Shown in pieces: positions 62,284 to 64,000 of a DNA stretch of 64,000 nucleotides (positions are counted from its first letter, which is position 1; the number at the start of each line of letters is the position of its first letter). The stretch comes from Bacillota bacterium (GTDB lineage Bacteria; Bacillota; Clostridia; Lachnospirales; Lachnospiraceae). The notes beneath the pieces are model-generated. The model saw only the letters and a list, made by a program, of their open reading frames with translations, was not told where the DNA came from and ran no database searches. The DNA lies in the NCBI GenBank assembly GCA_023436225.1, contig JAEZKA010000035.1, positions 1-64,000 on the forward strand, given 5' to 3'. Made by a program: the position numbers and the translations under genes.

Positions 62284-64000
62284 TTATGCGATTGCATGGA
62301 ATGGACATGCAGTGATACAAGCTCCACACTTGATACATTTTGCTCCGTCAATAAGGAAGGGTTCCTTCACTTTACCGCTGATTGCATTCACCGGACAGGA
62401 TCTGGCACATTTGGAGCAGCCCTTACAAAGGTCTGGATCAATCGTAATTGATTTTAGTTTCTGGCAATTACCGGTGGGGCAGTGTTTTGCCTGGATATGT
62501 GCTTCATATTCTTCACGAAAATGCTTGATGGTACTGACAACCGGAAAAGGAGCAGATTTTCCGAGGCCACAGAGAGCAGTGGAGGATATGGTATCAGCAA
62601 GCTCCAAAAGCAGCTCAACATCCCCTTTCTCTCCTTCTCCTGCTATAATCCTCTCAAGAATAGCAAGCATTCTCTTCGTTCCCTCACGACAGGGGACACA
62701 TTTTCCACAGGATTCATTCTGGGTGAAATTCATAAAGAACCTTGCCACTTCCACCATACAGGTGCTATCATCCATAACCACCAGACCGCCGGATCCGATC
62801 ATTGCACCGGCCTTCTTTAGAGAATCGAAATCCAGAGGAAGATCCAGATCTTCCTTCGTCAGGCAACCACCGGAGGGTCCTCCGATCTGCACTGCTTTAA
62901 ACTCTCCACCATCCTTCATACCACCACCAACCTCAAAGATGACTTCTCTTAATGTCGTACCCATAGGCACTTCAATCAGACCTGTATTCTCAATGTTGCC
63001 GGTTAATGCGAAGGCTTTCGTTCCCGGGCTCTTCTCCGGTCCAATCTGCTTATACCAGTCTGCGCCATTAGTGATAATCAACGGTACATTGGCATAGGTT
63101 TCTACATTATTCAACACCGTAGGCTTATCAAATAAGCCCTGCTCTACAGTTCTTGGAGGTTTGACTCTTGGCATACCGCGTTTGCCTTCGATGGAGGCAG
63201 TAAGTGCACTTCCTTCTCCGCATACAAAGGCTCCGGCGCCGCGGTTAATATGTATCTGAAAGGAAAAGCCGGTTCCAAGAATATTCTCACCTAACAGCCC
63301 ATATTCCGTTGCCTGTTCAATCGCCAGCTTCAATCGGCTTACTGCCATCGGGTATTCGGCACGTACGTAGATATAGCCCTCGTCCGCTCCACAGGCTAAT
63401 CCGGCAATCATCATGCCTTCCAGCATTCTGTGAGGGTCGCCTTCCATGATGCTTCGATCCATGAATGCACCCGGATCTCCCTCATCACCGTTGCACACCA
63501 CGTATTTTTTTGACTCCTTCTGTCGTTTAACCTGAGCCCATTTACGTCCGGCAGGAAAGCCGCCGCCCCCTCTACCCCTAAGATTAGACTCTGAAATTTC
63601 GTTAATAATATCATCACCAGTCATCTCAAAGAGAGCTTTTTCAAAGGCAGTATATCCTCCAATTCCGAAGTACTCCAGAATTGAGGTTGCATCAATCTGA
63701 CCGCAATGCTCTAAAACCAGACGGGTCTGACGCTTGTAAAAGGGGATATCCTCTTGCTTTTGATAAACGATACCATCCTTCTGATAAGAGAGGCGTTCGA
63801 TGTGTTCTCCCTGGATTATCGTCTTATCTATAATATCTTCACAATCCGTGAGCTTAACCTTAGTATATAACCACCCTTGAGGCTCAATGCGTACTAAAGG
63901 TCCCATCTCGCAGAAGCCGTGACATCCGCTCTTCTTCATGCCTACCGTATCTTCGTGGGGCTCTTCGGCTAATTCTAGGCTGCAGGGTACCTTTCTATCC
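62284..64000 (-). CDS. hydB: NuoF-like hydrogenase subunit (HydB/HndC), 5' end cut by window
   Basis: At least 572 residues of a flavin subunit that links NAD(H) to the hydrogenase. The frame is open to the right edge: upstream of the first internal ATG (63939) it reads VPCSLELAEEPHED and continues a thioredoxin-like [2Fe-2S] domain (CHGFCEMGP), so the true start is beyond 64000. Then come the FMN/NADH motifs LRGRGGGGFPAGRKW and CNGDEGDPGAFMDRS, the [4Fe-4S] motif ESCGKCVPCREGTKR, and two C-terminal ferredoxin clusters (CKGCSKCARSCPV, CIKCGACITACPF). This domain order is HydB of electron-bifurcating hydrogenases. A hydC-like gene is expected to the right. Confidence 0.95.
   Translation of the reverse strand, partial: DRKVPCSLELAEEPHEDTVGMKKSGCHGFCEMGPLVRIEPQGWLYTKVKLTDCEDIIDKTIIQGEHIERLSYQKDGIVYQKQEDIPFYKRQTRLVLEHCGQIDATSILEYFGIGGYTAFEKALFEMTGDDIINEISESNLRGRGGGGFPAGRKWAQVKRQKESKKYVVCNGDEGDPGAFMDRSIMEGDPHRMLEGMMIAGLACGADEGYIYVRAEYPMAVSRLKLAIEQATEYGLLGENILGTGFSFQIHINRGAGAFVCGEGSALTASIEGKRGMPRVKPPRTVEQGLFDKPTVLNNVETYANVPLIITNGADWYKQIGPEKSPGTKAFALTGNIENTGLIEVPMGTTLREVIFEVGGGMKDGGEFKAVQIGGPSGGCLTKEDLDLPLDFDSLKKAGAMIGSGGLVVMDDSTCMVEVARFFMNFTQNESCGKCVPCREGTKRMLAILERIIAGEGEKGDVELLLELADTISSTALCGLGKSAPFPVVSTIKHFREEYEAHIQAKHCPTGNCQKLKSITIDPDLCKGCSKCARSCPVNAISGKVKEPFLIDGAKCIKCGACITACPFHAIA

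Noticed and set aside
63411..63617. Small frames on either strand inside the hydrogenase genes
   Set aside because: They are shadows of hydA and hydB in other frames.

Overview
The window looks like part of the chromosome of a low-GC, anaerobic, plant-polysaccharide-degrading Clostridia member, most likely Lachnospiraceae. This is inferred from the gene mix, not from an rRNA gene. The pointers are AT-rich DNA with strong GGAGG ribosome binding sites, an [FeFe] hydrogenase with a NuoF-like partner, DapL-type lysine synthesis, an ANTAR regulator beside glnA, a SleB-type hydrolase, and three sugar ABC importers without their own ATPase genes. Most genes lie on the minus strand.

Layout. 1-3276: a group IIC intron 5' end sits just behind the csoR terminator, then copA-copZ-csoR with a promoter and a CsoR-like operator. 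3339-7375: a lipoprotein and the lysine genes dapL and dapF. 7705-11442: glnA with an ANTAR protein and a terminator-bearing leader, a truncated iron alcohol dehydrogenase, and a PilZ protein. 11483-22664: an SPFH protein, a GH127 arabinofuranosidase with a divergent AraC regulator, a two-part ThrE-type exporter, an MFS transporter, an Fe-S aldo/keto reductase, an Smr protein and RF3. 22887-33949: a glycan locus with an ABC importer, a GH10 enzyme, SDR, UlaG-like, RraA-like, enolase-superfamily and FAD enzymes, and an AraC regulator whose divergent promoter region carries a perfect 15-bp inverted repeat. 34193-42794: secreted and cell-wall proteins, guanine deaminase, an orphan GHKL kinase, a P-type Ca/Mn ATPase behind a yybP-ykoY-like riboswitch and terminator, and a D-2-hydroxyacid dehydrogenase. 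43061-50580: a fructan/sucrose locus (LacI regulator, permeases, binding protein, GH32, fructokinase) with a 16-bp palindromic operator. 51029-57424: aspartokinase and a third ABC importer with an AraC regulator. 57562-59888: a two-gene riboflavin-like cassette. 60288-64000: the hydrogenase operon, cut by the right edge.

The most unusual item is the riboflavin-like pair. The RibD homologue keeps its reductase domain but has lost two of three zinc ligands of the deaminase (His49 to Pro, Cys74 to Phe). The RibBA homologue keeps an intact GTP cyclohydrolase II domain but has lost the RENEGD loop and the metal-binding His of the DHBP synthase domain. The pair has its own consensus promoter, no recognisable FMN riboswitch, and no ribE or ribH beside it. 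It therefore looks like a GTP cyclohydrolase II plus reductase module, either a reduction-first riboflavin variant or a route to another ribityl-pyrimidine product.

Other recurring themes are regulatory RNA structures (ANTAR/attenuator candidate, Mn riboswitch, strong stem-loops after all three solute-binding-protein genes) and divergent AraC-regulated sugar loci.
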